Shown in pieces: positions 27,424 to 36,760 of a stretch of DNA of 45,453 nt. Where the stretch lies: positions 1-45,453 of the forward strand of contig OMJA01000082.1 in assembly GCA_900299245.1 (NCBI GenBank), read 5' to 3'. The DNA comes from Nitrospiraceae bacterium (GTDB lineage: Bacteria > Nitrospirota > Nitrospiria > Nitrospirales > Nitrospiraceae). A program made the position numbers and the translations under genes. The stretch's first letter is position 1, and the number at the start of each line of letters is the position of its first letter. The notes under the pieces are model-generated. The model saw nothing but the letters and a program-made list of their open reading frames with translations, ran no database searches and had not been told where the DNA came from.

Positions 27424-28218
27424 ATGATGCCGCTCATGGCCGGTTCCATCCTGCGTATCGCCTTCCTGCATCTGGCCCCGGTTCCCGGCGATCTTGCCGG
27501 CAATCGACGGCTGATCGAAACCGCCGTCTTGCAGGCGGCGCAAGCCGGCGCCGCCTGGGTCCTGACTCCGGAACTCGCCGTCTGCGGCTATAGTTTTGCC
27601 GACCGGATCGGCACCGACTGGATCCAGCCTCAACCGGATGAGTGGATGGTGCGCATGAGCCGCCTCGCATCCCGGCTGCACGTCACGCTCTTTCTCTCGC
27701 ACCCCGAGCGGGATCCGCGCACAGCACAGCTGCACAATTCGCTGTTCATCATCACGCCGGAGGGGACGGTCGCCGGCGCCCACCGGAAGATCAACGCCCT
27801 GCGCACCGGATCGGAAGCCTGGTCGACGCCCGGCACGGAAGCCGTCGCCATCGCGGCCTCTCCGCTCGATCGCGTCGGGCTCCTCATTTGCGCCGATGCC
27901 TATTCTCCGGGTATTGCCGACAGCCTGCGGCGGCAGGGAGCGCGCATGCTGGTCTCCGCCGCCGCCTGGGCTCCGGGATTTCACGGCCCCGACGGCGAAT
28001 GGGAACGCTGCACGCGCGACACAGGATTGCCGCTGTTCGTGTGCAACCGGACCGGACCGGATCTCACGATGGATTTCACGAAGGCGGAAAGCGTGGTGGC
28101 CAAAGACGGAGCACGCCGGCTCTCGATGAGCGCCCCGCGATCAACGATGTTTCTGGTCGACTGGGATCTGCTCCGGCAGGACCTGGCCGCCCCGGCCTAC
28201 CACCGGATCGAACTCTAA
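27424..28218 (+). CDS. carbon-nitrogen hydrolase (nitrilase) family protein
   Basis: TPELAVCGY (Glu), HRKINALRTG (Lys), LLICADAYSP (Cys). Confidence 0.9.
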   Translation: MMPLMAGSILRIAFLHLAPVPGDLAGNRRLIETAVLQAAQAGAAWVLTPELAVCGYSFADRIGTDWIQPQPDEWMVRMSRLASRLHVTLFLSHPERDPRTAQLHNSLFIITPEGTVAGAHRKINALRTGSEAWSTPGTEAVAIAASPLDRVGLLICADAYSPGIADSLRRQGARMLVSAAAWAPGFHGPDGEWERCTRDTGLPLFVCNRTGPDLTMDFTKAESVVAKDGARRLSMSAPRSTMFLVDWDLLRQDLAAPAYHRIEL

Positions 28219-28290
28219 GCGACCGGCCCGTCTTTCGAGAAAGCCGGGCGATGGCGTGTACGCGATGGAGAAAGAGCCGAGAAACGGAAG

Positions 28291-28671
28291 TTACACGGAC
28301 GGCTGATCCTGCGAGGAGAGAAAGCGCTGAAGCCGCGTCGCGGCGGTGGAGGTCAAATGCATAAACTCCAGTCCAAACGTATTGTCCTTCGCCCATCGGA
28401 CCGTGGCGCGCTCCACCGCAAGAGGGGCCATTTGCTGCGGCAGACGCAACAACACCGTCACCTGATCGCCCGGATTGACCGGCGCTTCGCTCGACACGCG
28501 GGCCCCTTTCAGCGAGACATCGTAGACGACGCCGATCCCGGACAACTTCTTGGCAAACCAGCGCGGCCGGGCCTTCTCCGCCAGCGCGCAGGAGAACGGC
28601 ACTGGAATGCGTGTCCGGGTGTGTTCACGGATATCGAGGAACAGCTCATTAGGCATTGTGGCAGCTTTCAT
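28291..28671 (-). CDS. PilZ domain protein
   Basis: REHTRTRIPVPF...GVVYDVSLKGARVSSEAPVNPGDQVTVLLRLP. Confidence 0.82.
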   Translation of the reverse strand: MKAATMPNELFLDIREHTRTRIPVPFSCALAEKARPRWFAKKLSGIGVVYDVSLKGARVSSEAPVNPGDQVTVLLRLPQQMAPLAVERATVRWAKDNTFGLEFMHLTSTAATRLQRFLSSQDQPSV

Positions 28672-28913
28672 CACTGGTCCTTTCGTTCGTTCGTCTGTGC
28701 CGACTGTACACAACTGTGATCCGTTGGAGAACGAATTTGTGATTTCCTGCAGAATTCTACGTATCCCCTGCGCCGCCCCCTCCTATTGTCCTCTCCTGCG
28801 CACATCAGGCACGATACCGGAAGGAGAATCCCTCAACACTTCAATTGGTTCGCCTCCGGTTCGCGGGCAGGCTGGCAGTAACAGACGCTCCGCTCTTATA
28901 GTGGAAGGGTCCT

Positions 28914-28941
28914 TGTCGATTTCAACGCCCCCGGACGACTA
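28914..28941 (+). promoter_or_regulatory. ECF42-type promoter element, copy 1
   Basis: TGTCGA-N16-CGACTA upstream of the YCII gene at 29003. Confidence 0.7.
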
Positions 28942-29002
28942 ACAGGTAAAGGCGGATATCGCCGATGCGGCAGACCACCTGTCACCCTCTGGAGCACACA
29001 TC

Positions 29003-29359
29003 ATGAAATACCTTTGCCTGGTCTATGTCGAAGAGAGCATCCTTCATGCGTTGCCGAACCACGAGCGGGTCGCGCTCTCAGAAGAAGCGATGGCCTACTG
29101 CGACCGGTTGCAGAAAATCGGGCAACTGCTGGCCGCCTCGCCGCTCCATCCGGTCGAGACCGCCACGACCGTGCGGGTCCGCGAAGGAAAAGCATCCACA
29201 ACCGACGGCCCGTTCGCCGAAACAAAAGAACAGCTGGGCGGCTTCCTGATGCTCGATGTGCCGGATCTGAACGACGCAATCCGCATCGCCACGCATTTCC
29301 CGGCCGCCCGGATCGGCTGCGTCGAGGTCCGTCCGATGAAAGAGCTTGGCTGCGCATAA
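29003..29359 (+). CDS. YCII/DGPF domain protein
   Basis: [11 protein letters not shown]...[16 protein letters not shown]. Confidence 0.9.
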   Translation: MKYLCLVYVEESILHALPNHERVALSEEAMAYCDRLQKIGQLLAASPLHPVETATTVRVREGKASTTDGPFAETKEQLGGFLMLDVPDLNDAIRIATHFPAARIGCVEVRPMKELGCA

Positions 29360-29370
29360 GAGATCCGGCC

Positions 29371-30621
29371 ATGAGCGACAACGCCACGACCCAGGTCCGT
29401 GCAAAATCCGAAGAAGTCTACCGGTCCGAGTCGCGCCGGGTGCTGGCGACGCTTATCAGGCTGCTCAAGGATTTCGACCTGGCCGAGGAAGCGTTGCACG
29501 AAGCCTTCGCTACGGCGATGGAGCAATGGGTGCGCGACGGCATCCCCGCCAATCCGCGAGCCTGGCTCGTCTCCACCGGCCGTTTTAAAGCGATCGACGG
29601 TCTGAGGCGGCGCGCCCGCTACGATGCCTCGCTCACCGAGCTCGCCAGAGAGATGGACGCCGCGACCGATGAGGCGACCGGAGATCCTGATACCGGCATC
29701 GACGACGACCGGCTGCGGCTGATCTTCACCTGTTGCCATCCGTCGCTCAAACCCGAGGCCCGGCTGGCGCTGACCCTGCGGGAGGTCTGCGGCCTCACGA
29801 CGGAAGAGGTCGCCCGCGCCTTTCTCGCCTCCCCTGCGACCCTGGCCCAACGCATCGTCCGCGCCAAGGCGAAAATCCGCGATGCCCGCATCCCCTACGA
29901 AGTGCCGCCGCCGTCCGAACTGCCCGACCGGCTGGATTCAGTGCTGCACGTCATCTATCTGGTCTTCAATGAGGGCTATTCGGCTTCCTCGGGCACGTCG
30001 CTCACCCGGGCCGATCTCTCGGGCGAAGCGATCCGTTTGGGGAGATTGCTGCTGGAACTGCTGCCGGAACCGGAAGTCATGGGCCTGCTCGCGTTGATGC
30101 TGCTGCACGAATCGCGGCGTCCGGCACGCACATCGGCAACGGGAGAGATCGTCTTATTGGATCGGCAGGACCGGTCGCGCTGGGATCGGCACCTGATCAG
30201 GGAAGGCCTCGCGCTCGTTGAACGGGCGCTCACCTCACGACGGTTCGGCCCCTACACATTGCAAGCGGCGATCGCCGCCGTCCATGCCGAAGCGCCGAAC
30301 GGCGCCGCAACCGATTGGGCGCAGATCGTCGCGCTCTACGACTTGTTGGCGCGCGCCGCACCCTCGCCGATCGTCGACCTCAATCGCGCGGTGGCCGTCG
30401 CGATGCGTGACGGTCCCGCGGCAGGCCTCGTACTGGTGGACGCCATCCTGGCGCGGGGTGAGCTCACGGACTACCATTTGCTCCATGCCACCAGAGCGGA
30501 TCTCTGCCGACGGCTGGGAGACAAGCCGAACGCCCGCAGTTCCTACGAACGGGCCCTCGCCCTCACGAAACAGGAACCGGAGCGCCGCTTTCTGGAACAG
30601 CGGCTGGCCGAATTAGAGTAA
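29371..30621 (+). CDS. ECF42-type RNA polymerase sigma factor with extended (DUF6596/TPR-like) C-terminus
   Basis: [16 protein letters not shown], region 4 [37 protein letters not shown], then C-terminal extension [13 protein letters not shown]. Confidence 0.92.
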   Translation: MSDNATTQVRAKSEEVYRSESRRVLATLIRLLKDFDLAEEALHEAFATAMEQWVRDGIPANPRAWLVSTGRFKAIDGLRRRARYDASLTELAREMDAATDEATGDPDTGIDDDRLRLIFTCCHPSLKPEARLALTLREVCGLTTEEVARAFLASPATLAQRIVRAKAKIRDARIPYEVPPPSELPDRLDSVLHVIYLVFNEGYSASSGTSLTRADLSGEAIRLGRLLLELLPEPEVMGLLALMLLHESRRPARTSATGEIVLLDRQDRSRWDRHLIREGLALVERALTSRRFGPYTLQAAIAAVHAEAPNGAATDWAQIVALYDLLARAAPSPIVDLNRAVAVAMRDGPAAGLVLVDAILARGELTDYHLLHATRADLCRRLGDKPNARSSYERALALTKQEPERRFLEQRLAELE

Positions 30622-30633
30622 CCGCAATCCCCT

Positions 30634-30661
30634 TGTCGATTTCGGATGCCGGAAACGACTA
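30634..30661 (+). promoter_or_regulatory. ECF42-type promoter element, copy 2
   Basis: TGTCGA-N16-CGACTA upstream of the YCII gene at 30685. Confidence 0.7.
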
Positions 30662-30684
30662 GAGAATGAGGAAAAGGAGCGGCT

Positions 30685-31050
30685 ATGAAATACCTGTTGC
30701 TGGTTCACCACAATGAAGAATCGTTCAGCAAGATGAGCGAAGAGACGCGACGCTCCATGCTGGCCGAGTCGATTCAGCTCTGTCACCGGCTGCATGAGAA
30801 GAAACAATATGTCCATGCCTCGCCGCTCCAGCCCGTCGCGACCGCCACAGTTGTCCAGGTGCGCGACGGGAAACGGTCGGTCACAGACGGACCGTTCATC
30901 GAAACCCGCGAGCAGCTCGCCGGATATTTTCTGGTCGACGCAGCGAATTTGGACGAGGCGCTCGACATCGCCGGACGGATCCCCGGCGCGCGGATCGGGG
31001 CGGTGGAAGTCCGGCCTGTCAGAGAAATCACGGGGTTACCGGGTGAATAG
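30685..31050 (+). CDS. YCII/DGPF domain protein, paralogue
   Basis: MKYLLLVHHNEE...VTDGPFIETREQLAGYF. Confidence 0.9.
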   Translation: MKYLLLVHHNEESFSKMSEETRRSMLAESIQLCHRLHEKKQYVHASPLQPVATATVVQVRDGKRSVTDGPFIETREQLAGYFLVDAANLDEALDIAGRIPGARIGAVEVRPVREITGLPGE

Positions 31051-31055
31051 GGGCC

Positions 31056-31084
31056 TGTCGATTTTGCGGGTGCCGATTCGACTA
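31056..31084 (+). promoter_or_regulatory. ECF42-type promoter element, copy 3
   Basis: TGTCGA-N17-CGACTA upstream of the VOC gene at 31134. Confidence 0.65.
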
Positions 31085-31133
31085 ACGAATGAGCCTTGAG
31101 ACAACTCGGCAGCGGCTAAGAAAGGAATCTCAC

Positions 31134-31619
31134 ATGCAACGGATCACGCCCTGCCTTTGGTTCGACGACCAGGCCGAAGAAGCGGCGAGGTTCTACCTGT
31201 CGATCTTTAAACGTTCGAAGCTCGGACAGGTGACGCGCTACGGGGAAGCCGGCGCAAAAGCTTCGGGGCGACCCGCAGGCTCGGTCATGACGGTGACGTT
31301 CGAGATCGACGGGCAGGAATTCATGGCGCTCAACGGCGGGCCGCTCTTCCCGTTCACCGAGGCGGTCTCGTTCATGGTGACATGCGACACACAGCACGAG
31401 ATCGACGAGATGTGGCGCAAACTGTCCAACGGCGGCACAGAAGGCCCCTGCGGGTGGCTGAAGGACCGGTACGGGCTATCGTGGCAAATCATCGTACCGG
31501 GCTGGGACGAGATGCTGCGGGATCCGGATCCACAGAAGCGCGAACGGGTGATGGCGGCGATCCTGGAGATGTCCAAGCCCGACATCGAGAAGATCCAACG
31601 AGCCTACGCGGAGCAGTGA
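31134..31619 (+). CDS. VOC family (PhnB-like) protein
   Basis: MQRITPCLWFDDQAEEAARFYLSIFKRSKLG...EFMALNGGPLFPFTEAVSFMV. Confidence 0.92.
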   Translation: MQRITPCLWFDDQAEEAARFYLSIFKRSKLGQVTRYGEAGAKASGRPAGSVMTVTFEIDGQEFMALNGGPLFPFTEAVSFMVTCDTQHEIDEMWRKLSNGGTEGPCGWLKDRYGLSWQIIVPGWDEMLRDPDPQKRERVMAAILEMSKPDIEKIQRAYAEQ

Positions 31620-31670
31620 ACGAAAGCACCGCCTGTGAAGCGACTTATGTTTCTCACCAAGGAGGTCCCT

Positions 31671-32273
31671 ATGCGAATGTTCTCTCTTCTGACCATAACA
31701 CTCTGCACCCTGCTGACCGTCTCGCCTGCCCTGGCCAAGGACAAGAAGACCGGGAAGCAGATGGACCAGCAGGCAATGATGGAGCTCTGGCAGAAACTGG
31801 CCCAGCCGGGCGAGCCGCACAAGTTATTCGCCGACATCGCGGGCAGCTACACGACCCACACGAAGGAATGGATGGAACCGGGCAAGCCGCCGATGGAGGC
31901 GGACGGGACGTCTGAGTCGAAGATGTTGTTGGACGGACGCTTTCTCTACCAGGAATACCACGGCAGCATGATGGGGCAGCCGTTCCATGGCATTGGGATC
32001 GACGGCTACGACAATATGACCAAGAAGTATGTGACGGCCTGGATCGATAGTATGGGCACGGGGATCTTCATCATGGAAGGCACCGCCAGCGCCGACGGCA
32101 AGACCATCACCCTGAAGGGGTCACACCCCGAACCCGGCGGCGGGAAGATGTCGCATCGGGCGGTCTGGAAGATTCAGGACGCCAACAACCAGACCTTTGA
32201 GATGTACGGAACGCACGGCCACGGCGGCAAGGAAATGAAGTTTCTGGAGATCGTGTATACGCGGAAACCGTGA
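31671..32273 (+). CDS. secreted DUF1579-type protein
   Basis: Signal peptide; SD AAGGAGGT; YQEYHGSMMGQPFHGIGIDGYDNMTKKYVTAWIDSMGTG. Confidence 0.85.
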   Translation: MRMFSLLTITLCTLLTVSPALAKDKKTGKQMDQQAMMELWQKLAQPGEPHKLFADIAGSYTTHTKEWMEPGKPPMEADGTSESKMLLDGRFLYQEYHGSMMGQPFHGIGIDGYDNMTKKYVTAWIDSMGTGIFIMEGTASADGKTITLKGSHPEPGGGKMSHRAVWKIQDANNQTFEMYGTHGHGGKEMKFLEIVYTRKP

Positions 32274-32346
32274 CCGCGGAGCATTGAAATAGATCGGGCA
32301 ACATGCTTGACTAGATGCTCAACACCATCACCTAAGGAGGCTTCTC

Positions 32347-32781
32347 ATGCAACGGACCATCGGCATGTTGGCAGCGGTCTTGCTCCTGACTTCGCTCAGC
32401 GGCTGCAGTTACCTTTTCTATCCCCGCGCCGGGGACTACGCCACGCAGGCGAAGGGCGCCAGCGGCGTCGACACGCTGATCAATCTGACGACGATGATGG
32501 AGGCCACCGCGGCCAAGGCGAAGGGCGGCAAAGGGAAGGACAACGCGCTGGACGATTATCATAACCAGCTCCACGCCCTGCTGGACTCGTTTTGCGACGT
32601 GACCAAAGAGCAATCCAAGACGCCCGCCTATGATCTGGCGGTGACGCACAAGAAGGAATTGACCGCCATTTTCTGGCGGCTGTGGAAATTCAAAGACGAC
32701 CAACCGCAGCGAGATCAGCATCTGGATCTCTCGATCACAGAGCTGAAAGAACTGAGGGAGACGCTGCAGACCTTGAAATAA
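32347..32781 (+). CDS. putative lipoprotein, unknown function
   Basis: N-terminal lipobox-like LTSLSGCSYL; SD aaggagg. Confidence 0.75.
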   Translation: MQRTIGMLAAVLLLTSLSGCSYLFYPRAGDYATQAKGASGVDTLINLTTMMEATAAKAKGGKGKDNALDDYHNQLHALLDSFCDVTKEQSKTPAYDLAVTHKKELTAIFWRLWKFKDDQPQRDQHLDLSITELKELRETLQTLK

Positions 32782-32801
32782 TGATCGGACGGAGGCCGGA
32801 T

Positions 32802-33947
32802 ATGACTGCTACACAGACTGACAAGGGTGCCGTCACCCTGTTGATCGGCACCAGAAAGGGCGCCTTCACCCTCAAGAGCGACGCGAGCCGGCGGACGTGG
32901 AAGCTCTCGGCGCCGGCCTTCCTGGGTCACATCATCCACCACGTCGTCGCCGATCCGCGCGACCGGCGCACCGTGCTGATGGCGGCCAGCACGGGCCATC
33001 TCGGCCCGACGATTTACCGGTCGACCGACCGCGGCAAGACCTGGAAAGAAGCCGCCGCGCCCCCGGCCTTTCGAAAAGCGCCGGAAGGCGAAAAGGGCCG
33101 CTCCGTCGGCCATGTCTTCTGGCTGACGCCCTGTCATGCGAACGAGCCGAACGTGTGGTACGCCGGCACCTCGCCGCAGGGCCTCTTCCGTTCTGAGGAC
33201 GGCGGCGCGACCTGGACACCGTTCTCCTATATCAACGACGACCCGCAGTACATCGAGTGGATGGGCTCGGTCCAGGACGGCACACCGGACGGGCCGAAGC
33301 TGCACTCCATCATCGTGGACCCGCGCGATCACAAGCATCTCTACTTCGGCATGTCCGGCGGCGGCGTGCACGAATCGACGGACGGCGGCAAGACCTTCGT
33401 GCCTCTCATCAAGGGCATGGAAACGGTCGAGGGCTTCGACGCCTCCGTCGCGACCTATCACGATCCCCATTGCATGCGGCAATGCCCAAGCAATCCGGAC
33501 CGGCTCTACCAACAGAACCACTGCGGCATCTATCGCATCGACCGGCCCTCCAACGAGTGGGTGCGGATCGGGAAGACCATGCCGAAGAAAGTCGGCGACG
33601 TCGGGTTTCCGATGGTCGTCCATCCGCGCAACGCCGACATCGCCTGGGTGTTCCCGATGGACGGGGGAACGGTGTGGCCGCGCGTGAGCCCCGGCGGCAA
33701 GCCGGCCGCCTATGTGACCCGCAACGGCGGGAAAGGCTGGACCAGACAGGACAAGGGATTCCCGCGCTCGAATGCCTGGGGGACAGTCAAACGCCAGGCC
33801 ATGACGCGCGATGCCCATGCCACAGTCGGCCTCTACGTCGGCACGACGCAGGGCGAGATCTGGGCCAGCCGCAACGACGGCGCCAGCTGGGCCTGCATCG
33901 CCCGGCATCTGCCGGAAATCTATTCTGTGGAAGCGGCCGCCTTCTGA
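32802..33947 (+). CDS. BNR/sialidase-like beta-propeller protein
   Basis: Repeated STDRGKTW / SEDGGATW / STDGGKTF Asp-box motifs. Confidence 0.88.
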   Translation: MTATQTDKGAVTLLIGTRKGAFTLKSDASRRTWKLSAPAFLGHIIHHVVADPRDRRTVLMAASTGHLGPTIYRSTDRGKTWKEAAAPPAFRKAPEGEKGRSVGHVFWLTPCHANEPNVWYAGTSPQGLFRSEDGGATWTPFSYINDDPQYIEWMGSVQDGTPDGPKLHSIIVDPRDHKHLYFGMSGGGVHESTDGGKTFVPLIKGMETVEGFDASVATYHDPHCMRQCPSNPDRLYQQNHCGIYRIDRPSNEWVRIGKTMPKKVGDVGFPMVVHPRNADIAWVFPMDGGTVWPRVSPGGKPAAYVTRNGGKGWTRQDKGFPRSNAWGTVKRQAMTRDAHATVGLYVGTTQGEIWASRNDGASWACIARHLPEIYSVEAAAF

Positions 33948-33949
33948 CC

Positions 33950-34210
33950 ATGACGGTGCATATTCCCAGCGCGCTGCGTTCCTATACCGCGCAACGGGGC
34001 GACATCGAGCTCGACGCGTCGACCCTCGCCGACGCCCTGGCACAACTGAACGACCGGTTTCCCGGTCTCCGGTTTCGCATCGTCACGGAACAGGATACCG
34101 TCAGGCCGCATATTCGATTGTTCGTGAACGAGCAGCAGGCGTTTAATTTGCAGACCCCGCTCCGGCGCGACGACGAACTCTACATTGTCCTCGCGCTCAG
34201 CGGCGGCTAA
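33950..34210 (+). CDS. MoaD/ThiS family ubiquitin-like protein
   Basis: ~86 aa ending ...DELYIVLALSGG (C-terminal GG). Confidence 0.88.
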   Translation: MTVHIPSALRSYTAQRGDIELDASTLADALAQLNDRFPGLRFRIVTEQDTVRPHIRLFVNEQQAFNLQTPLRRDDELYIVLALSGG

Positions 34211-34242
34211 ACTCAACCGCGTCACTCGTAAGAAGGAGCGTT

Positions 34243-35103
34243 ATGGCGACTCAACCGACCCCGCAGCAGGTCATCGAAGGACAAAAACAGGACTGGAACC
34301 GCGTCGCGGGCGGGTGGGAAAAGTGGGACCGCCTCTTCGAGGCACAGATGGCCTTCGTCAACCATCGACTCGTGGCCGACGCCCGGCTGCACGAGGGACT
34401 GCGCGTGCTGGATCTCGGCTCCGGGACCGGCTACCCGGCCCTGCTGGGCGCGCAGGTCGTCGGCCAGGCCGGGAGCGTCGTCGGCATGGACCTCGCCGAG
34501 CAGATGCTCGCGGCGGCCGAACGCAAAGCAAAACGCCTCGGCCTGACCAACGTCTCGTTCAAGACTGGCGACGTGACAAGCCTGCCTTTCGACGCGAATA
34601 CGTTCGATGCCGTCACCAGCCGTTTCTGCCTGATGTTTCTCCCGGAGATCCCGAAGGCCGCGGCCGAGATCGCCCGCGTGCTGAAACCGGGAGGCTGGGT
34701 GGCGGCGGCGGTCTGGTCCGCACCGGAAAAGAATCCGTCGATCGGTCTGGCAATGGCGGCGATCAAGCAAGTAATCGAACTGCCGCCGCCAGACCCGTCC
34801 GCGCCGGGCGTCTTCCGGCTGGCGAAGCCGGGTGAACTGGCCGGACTGTTTCAACAGGCGGGACTGGCCGACGCCATCGATCAGGAATTCCTCGCCGACT
34901 GGACCTATGGCTCGGCTGACGAGTACTACACGAGCCTCATGGAAATCGCCGCGCCGGTGCAAAATCTCATGGCGAAGCTGACAGCCGCCCAACAAGCGGA
35001 CGTGAAGCAGCGGATTCTCCAGGCCGCGTCGAACTTCACACGCGCCGGGCGGATTGTTTTCCCGATGGCTGTCCGCATCGTGGCCGCGCGCAAACCAGTT
35101 TAG
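34243..35103 (+). CDS. class I SAM-dependent methyltransferase
   Basis: VLDLGSGTGYPALLGA, VVGMDLAEQML, VLKPGGWVAAAVW. Confidence 0.9.
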   Translation: MATQPTPQQVIEGQKQDWNRVAGGWEKWDRLFEAQMAFVNHRLVADARLHEGLRVLDLGSGTGYPALLGAQVVGQAGSVVGMDLAEQMLAAAERKAKRLGLTNVSFKTGDVTSLPFDANTFDAVTSRFCLMFLPEIPKAAAEIARVLKPGGWVAAAVWSAPEKNPSIGLAMAAIKQVIELPPPDPSAPGVFRLAKPGELAGLFQQAGLADAIDQEFLADWTYGSADEYYTSLMEIAAPVQNLMAKLTAAQQADVKQRILQAASNFTRAGRIVFPMAVRIVAARKPV

Positions 35104-35121
35104 AACCGCGCTCACAATCCT

Positions 35122-35250
35122 CCTCCCCTTTGTAAGGGGAGGCTGGGAGGGGTAGAGTCTCCCCCTGCGGCTCCTATACAGTCGTCCGACCATACCTCTG
35201 GGAGCCGGCTAGCGCTTCGACCTCCCCTTCCCCTCCTTACGAAGGAGGGG
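35122..35250. repeat. pair of inverted hairpins (composite palindromic intergenic element)
   Basis: CCTCCCCTTtgtAAGGGGAGG (35122-35142) and CCCCTCCTTacgAAGGAGGGG (35230-35250), each with a perfect 9-bp stem, in mirrored arrangement. Confidence 0.75.
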
Positions 35251-35304
35251 ACAGATAGGGCGTTAAGATGCCGGAAGCAGAATTTTGAAGTGGAGTCTCG
35301 TCTC

Positions 35305-35694
35305 ATGGCTAAACACGATGGCTTCAAGGATTTTGTGCTGGACCAGTTGGCGGACCTCCGGGGCCTGACCTGCCGTGCCATGTTCGGCGGCTACGGGCTC
35401 CGCTACCGTGAGAGCTTCTTCGGGATCATTCACAAAGGGCGGCTGTATTTCAAAGTCACGCCGGAGACGGTCGAGTCCTACCAGGCCATGGGAACGAAAC
35501 CCTTCCGCGTGACGTCCAGGATGACGCTCAAAACCTACTACGAAGTCCCTGCCGACATTCTTGAGGATGCCACGCTTCTGGTTGAGTGGGCGGAGACCGC
35601 CGGTAGCACTCAGCGCCCCAAACCCGCACGACGGCGCGCCGCTGCCAAACCCCGCAAACCCAAACCGGCCCGGGTCGCTCGCGCTCGTTCATAG
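35305..35694 (+). CDS. TfoX N-terminal domain protein with basic Ala/Lys/Arg/Pro tail
   Basis: FVLDQLADLRGLTCRAMFGGYGLRYRESFFGIIHKGRLYFK; tail ARRRAAAKPRKPKPARVARARS. Confidence 0.88.
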   Translation: MAKHDGFKDFVLDQLADLRGLTCRAMFGGYGLRYRESFFGIIHKGRLYFKVTPETVESYQAMGTKPFRVTSRMTLKTYYEVPADILEDATLLVEWAETAGSTQRPKPARRRAAAKPRKPKPARVARARS

Positions 35695-35730
35695 CCGGGT
35701 GATCAGACGAGCCCATAGCAGCCGGCTTGA

Positions 35731-36291
35731 TTGAGACTTATAATGAACTCCATGTTCGTCGGCATCCGGTCAGCCTGCTCCTCCATGCGCCTCGCACACA
35801 CACACGCAATCCGTCATGCCCTGCTCCTGACGGCCTGCCTTGTTCTGTTACCCGGTAATGGATCATTCGGAGCGGAGCCATCGTCCGCTCCTCTCCTGTG
35901 GCGGATGGTCCCGACCGTCACTCCGTCCGATCAAGCTTCGCTTCAAAAGAAAGCGGCGATCCTCCGTGAGCGGGACATCGCCTTCGATGAGCTTCTGGTG
36001 AAAACGTTGAAAGACGCTGCTGCCAGACCGCTTCCGCCGATTGCCGTCGAACTCTTTGACGCGGGACGGTATGAGCTGGATGTGATCTCCACACTGGCAC
36101 GCAACAATGACACGAGTTTCGTTCGCGGGCAGCTGAAGCCGCAGGACTCCGGCGAATTTTCGCTCGTCCTCAACAGCGCGACAGTCACGGGCACCGTTCA
36201 ACTCGGCCGGCGTGTCTTCAAGATCGAGCCGCTCGGCAACGGGCGGCATCGCCTGATCGAGATCGATCCCAAACAATCGCCTCAGGAATAG
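35731..36291 (+). CDS. secreted hypothetical protein
   Basis: N-terminal hydrophobic signal-like segment; start uncertain (several in-frame Met). Confidence 0.65.
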   Translation: MRLIMNSMFVGIRSACSSMRLAHTHAIRHALLLTACLVLLPGNGSFGAEPSSAPLLWRMVPTVTPSDQASLQKKAAILRERDIAFDELLVKTLKDAAARPLPPIAVELFDAGRYELDVISTLARNNDTSFVRGQLKPQDSGEFSLVLNSATVTGTVQLGRRVFKIEPLGNGRHRLIEIDPKQSPQE

Positions 36292-36302
36292 GGAGGACGC
36301 GT

Positions 36303-36665
36303 ATGGTCGCGCTGATCCTGGCCGACGCCGTACTCCTGCTGCATCTGGCATTCGTGCTGTTCGTCCTCTTTGGCGGACTCCTGGCGTTGAAATGGCCGAA
36401 TGCGATCTGGCTGCATCTGCCGGCAGCCGCGTGGGGCGTCTTCGTCGAATTCAGCGGTTGGGTCTGTCCCCTCACCCCCTTGGAGATCCGGCTCCGCGAA
36501 CAAAGCGGCGCGAGCGGCTACACGGGCGACTTCATCGGACACTATCTCCAGGCCCTTCTCTACCCGGAAGCCTTAACGCCTCAGATTCAACTTATTCTTG
36601 GTGTGGTTGTCGTAGGAGTGAATGTGACCATCTACGGCTGGCTCTGGCGAACCAATCGTCTGTGA
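36303..36665 (+). CDS. DUF2784-type membrane protein
   Basis: LADAVLLLHLAFVLFVLFGGLLAL...VEFSGWVCPLTPLE.RLR. Confidence 0.88.
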   Translation: MVALILADAVLLLHLAFVLFVLFGGLLALKWPNAIWLHLPAAAWGVFVEFSGWVCPLTPLEIRLREQSGASGYTGDFIGHYLQALLYPEALTPQIQLILGVVVVGVNVTIYGWLWRTNRL

Positions 36666-36760
36666 CGCGAGAAAGCCTCGCACTAGAAAACAACTCCGTA
36701 AACAAAGACTCCCGTTTCCATTTTCAGAGGTTCGTACGATGTGCGGGTTATCCAGCACTG

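Noticed and set aside
32715-34043. 442-aa minus-strand ORF opposite the beta-propeller gene
   Set aside because: Shadow ORF; the plus strand carries clear Asp-box repeats and MoaD signatures.
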